From NCBI RefSeq assembly GCF_003858395.1, contig NZ_QWEV01000005.1, positions 3,472,001 to 3,536,000 on the forward strand: DNA of 64,000 nt. Direction: 5' to 3'. This DNA comes from Acidipila sp. EB88. GTDB lineage: Bacteria; Acidobacteriota; Terriglobia; Terriglobales; Acidobacteriaceae. The position numbers and the translations under genes were made by a program. This document shows positions 62,710-64,000 of the stretch, one piece after another (within the stretch, counting starts at the first letter, position 1; the number at the start of each line of letters is the position of its first letter). The notes under the pieces were generated by a model. The model searched no databases and was not told the DNA's origin. It was given only the letters and a program-made list of their open reading frames with translations.

Positions 62710-63372
62710 ATGTCGACACAGTTGCAGCAAACGCATTCTGCTCTTGCCCCAATGGAAGTACCGGACAGCAAGCTCGCGCGGGAGATCGCGGAGTTTGTGC
62801 GGGACACGGAAACAGAGTTGTTGTTCAACCACTCCAACCGCGTGTACCTGTTTGGCGCGCTTGCCGGGGCGCGGCGCGGACTCCGGTTCGATCGCGAGCT
62901 GCTGTATGCAGGTGCGATGTTTCATGACGTGGGGCTGATGCCCGCGTATAGCTCGGCGACGGAGCGGTTCGAGGTGGATGGTGCGAACGCGGCGCGCGAT
63001 TTTCTGGAGGCGCGCGGCATCGATGCGCAGGAGACGGAGCGGGTGTGGACGGCGATTGCATTGCACACGACGCCGGGCATTCCGAAGCATATGCATCCGC
63101 TGGTGGCGCTGGTGACGGCGGGCGTGGAGATGGATGTGCTGGGGCTGGAGTACGAGCAGTTCGACGCGGCGGAGCGCGAGGCGGTGGTAGCAAGGTTTCC
63201 GCGGACGCCGCAGTTTAAAGAGGATATTCTGCGGGCGTTCTACGACGGCATTGCGCACAAGCCGGAGACGACGTTCGGGAACGTCAAAGCGGATGTGCTG
63301 GAGGCGTTCGATCCGGGGTTCAAGCGGGGGAACTTCTGCGCGGTAATTCGCGGATCGGCTTGGCGGGGGTAA
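62710..63372 (+). CDS. HD-domain phosphohydrolase (cyanamide hydratase-like)
   Basis: 220 residues from the ATG at 62710, eight bases after GGAGG. The HD signature is complete: first His in NHSNRVYLFG, then AGAMFHDVGLMP, and later His residues in ALHTTPGIPKHMH. The arrangement (NHSxRVY ... FHDVGL) resembles the cyanamide hydratase/HD family rather than cyclic-nucleotide enzymes. It likely uses a metal to hydrate or hydrolyse a small molecule. It sits just behind the GlxA-type regulator on the same strand. Confidence 0.87.
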   Translation: MSTQLQQTHSALAPMEVPDSKLAREIAEFVRDTETELLFNHSNRVYLFGALAGARRGLRFDRELLYAGAMFHDVGLMPAYSSATERFEVDGANAARDFLEARGIDAQETERVWTAIALHTTPGIPKHMHPLVALVTAGVEMDVLGLEYEQFDAAEREAVVARFPRTPQFKEDILRAFYDGIAHKPETTFGNVKADVLEAFDPGFKRGNFCAVIRGSAWRG

Positions 63373-63468
63373 GTGGGGCGAGGTGATTGCGGGTGGGCTC
63401 GTCATGCATGTGCGTGGTGATGAGCGCGTCCGCAGCCTCAGTAGTGGAGTCCTGGAGAGCAGTTGCGC

Positions 63469-64000
63469 ATGCGGTTGCCCGAAGAACAAGAAGAGGCGCT
63501 GACAGGAGGCAACACTGCCGAGTCAGTAGTGAGGCTTGGGCAAACTGTGCGCAAGCCGGTTACACAGGCCACACCTGCGGTGCACGGCCTGCTGCAGCAT
63601 CTTCGCGCGGTGGGCTTCCGGGGAGCGCCTGCTGCCTATGGGTTGGACGAACAGGGACGCCAGGTTCTGGAGTTTGTGCCCGGAACGCTGTGGCTCGGCG
63701 GTGCACCGCGTTCTCATGCTGACCTTGCGCGGGTGGGAGCGCTGATCAAAGCATTGCACGAGGGAGCGGCCTCGTTCCAGGCGCCTGCACGGGCTGGATG
63801 GGCGGCGCGCACGGTGCCGGATGGCCATACCCTTGTGTGCCATAACGATCTTGCGCCGTGGAATTTGGTGTGTGGTCCGGAGCGCTGGGTGTTTATCGAC
63901 TGGGACGAAGCCGCGCCGGGCACGCGGCTGTGGGACCTGGCGTGGGCGTCGATTACGTTTCCGCCCTTTGCACCCGAGTGCGACCTTGCTGTTGTTGCCG
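63469..64000 (+). CDS. APH-family phosphotransferase, 3' end outside window
   Basis: 177 residues are inside the window, from an ATG at 63469 with GGAGAG upstream; the gene runs off the right edge. The kinase-like fold is shown by the catalytic loop VCHNDLAPWNLVC and the metal-binding FIDWDEAAPGTRLWDLAW, typical of aminoglycoside/choline/homoserine-kinase-like proteins. The N-terminal lobe is short (LEFVPGTLWLGG as the hinge). Substrate unknown; a resistance role should not be assumed. Confidence 0.85.
   Translation, partial: MRLPEEQEEALTGGNTAESVVRLGQTVRKPVTQATPAVHGLLQHLRAVGFRGAPAAYGLDEQGRQVLEFVPGTLWLGGAPRSHADLARVGALIKALHEGAASFQAPARAGWAARTVPDGHTLVCHNDLAPWNLVCGPERWVFIDWDEAAPGTRLWDLAWASITFPPFAPECDLAVVA

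Noticed and set aside
63469..64000. Aminoglycoside resistance gene
   Set aside because: The APH fold is shared by many kinases, the gene is incomplete, and nothing around it suggests a resistance or mobile context.

Overview
The window is GC-rich bacterial chromosome from what looks like an Acidobacteriota member (class Terriglobia, Acidobacteriaceae-type). This is inferred from the very large TonB-dependent receptor with an N-terminal carboxypeptidase-regulatory-like domain, the GWxTD-domain protein, the double-permease ABC transporter whose ATPase carries an extra C-terminal domain, and overall gene style. It has no rRNA, tRNA, insertion sequence, phage or CRISPR array that I can see. Both edges cut genes: a GGDEF/EAL protein on the left and a phosphotransferase on the right. 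TTG and GTG starts are common.

Layout. 1-2.1 kb: cyclic-di-GMP enzyme and a small DUF1440-type membrane protein. 2.5-10.9 kb: a sugar-use block (zinc dehydrogenase overlapping an SDR, secreted esterase, MFS sugar-acid-type transporter, secreted GH3 glycosidase with a PA14 domain, NADP alcohol dehydrogenase). 10.9-19.4 kb: GWxTD protein divergent from a 1,086-residue Oar-like receptor, then a secreted amidohydrolase and malate:quinone oxidoreductase. 20.0-29.8 kb: a compact nine-gene cluster for an unknown glycoconjugate. 30-35 kb: RecQ, a polytopic membrane protein, an amino-acid permease. 35.1-37.9 kb: cobalamin riboswitch and its TonB-dependent receptor. 38-42 kb: a secreted protein made of two tandem copies of an unfamiliar domain, then groES-groEL behind a CIRCE-like operator. 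42.7-50.6 kb: a three-gene phosphorelay operon, a NitT/TauT-like ABC transporter without binding protein, a stand-alone receiver. 50.8-54.2 kb: the classic dnaX-ebfC-recR group. 54.4-64 kb: SET-domain protein, secreted TPR protein, prepilin peptidase divergent from mazG, a GNAT/NSAR pair, DUF2076, GlxA-type regulator, HD hydrolase, and the cut phosphotransferase.

The most interesting part is 20.0-29.8 kb. Seven plus-strand genes, four of the six junctions being 4-base stop/start overlaps, encode a glycosidase-like protein, two nucleotide-sugar epimerases, a B12-type radical SAM enzyme and three related CgeB-like glycosyltransferases; two convergent coupled genes encode a methyltransferase and a TPR-GT9-like transferase. 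The glycosidase-like protein reads as a circularly permuted TIM barrel (strands 4-8 then 1-3). Together they suggest assembly and modification of a methylated or rearranged sugar polymer; product and location are unknown.

Other points: a secreted protein with an exact 220-residue internal period, a two-copy REP-like element whose hairpins differ by compensatory changes, a YxxxR (not YxxxK) SDR, and a GWxTD gene whose signal peptide has no ordinary start codon. Functions are read from motifs remembered for each family; no database search was possible.
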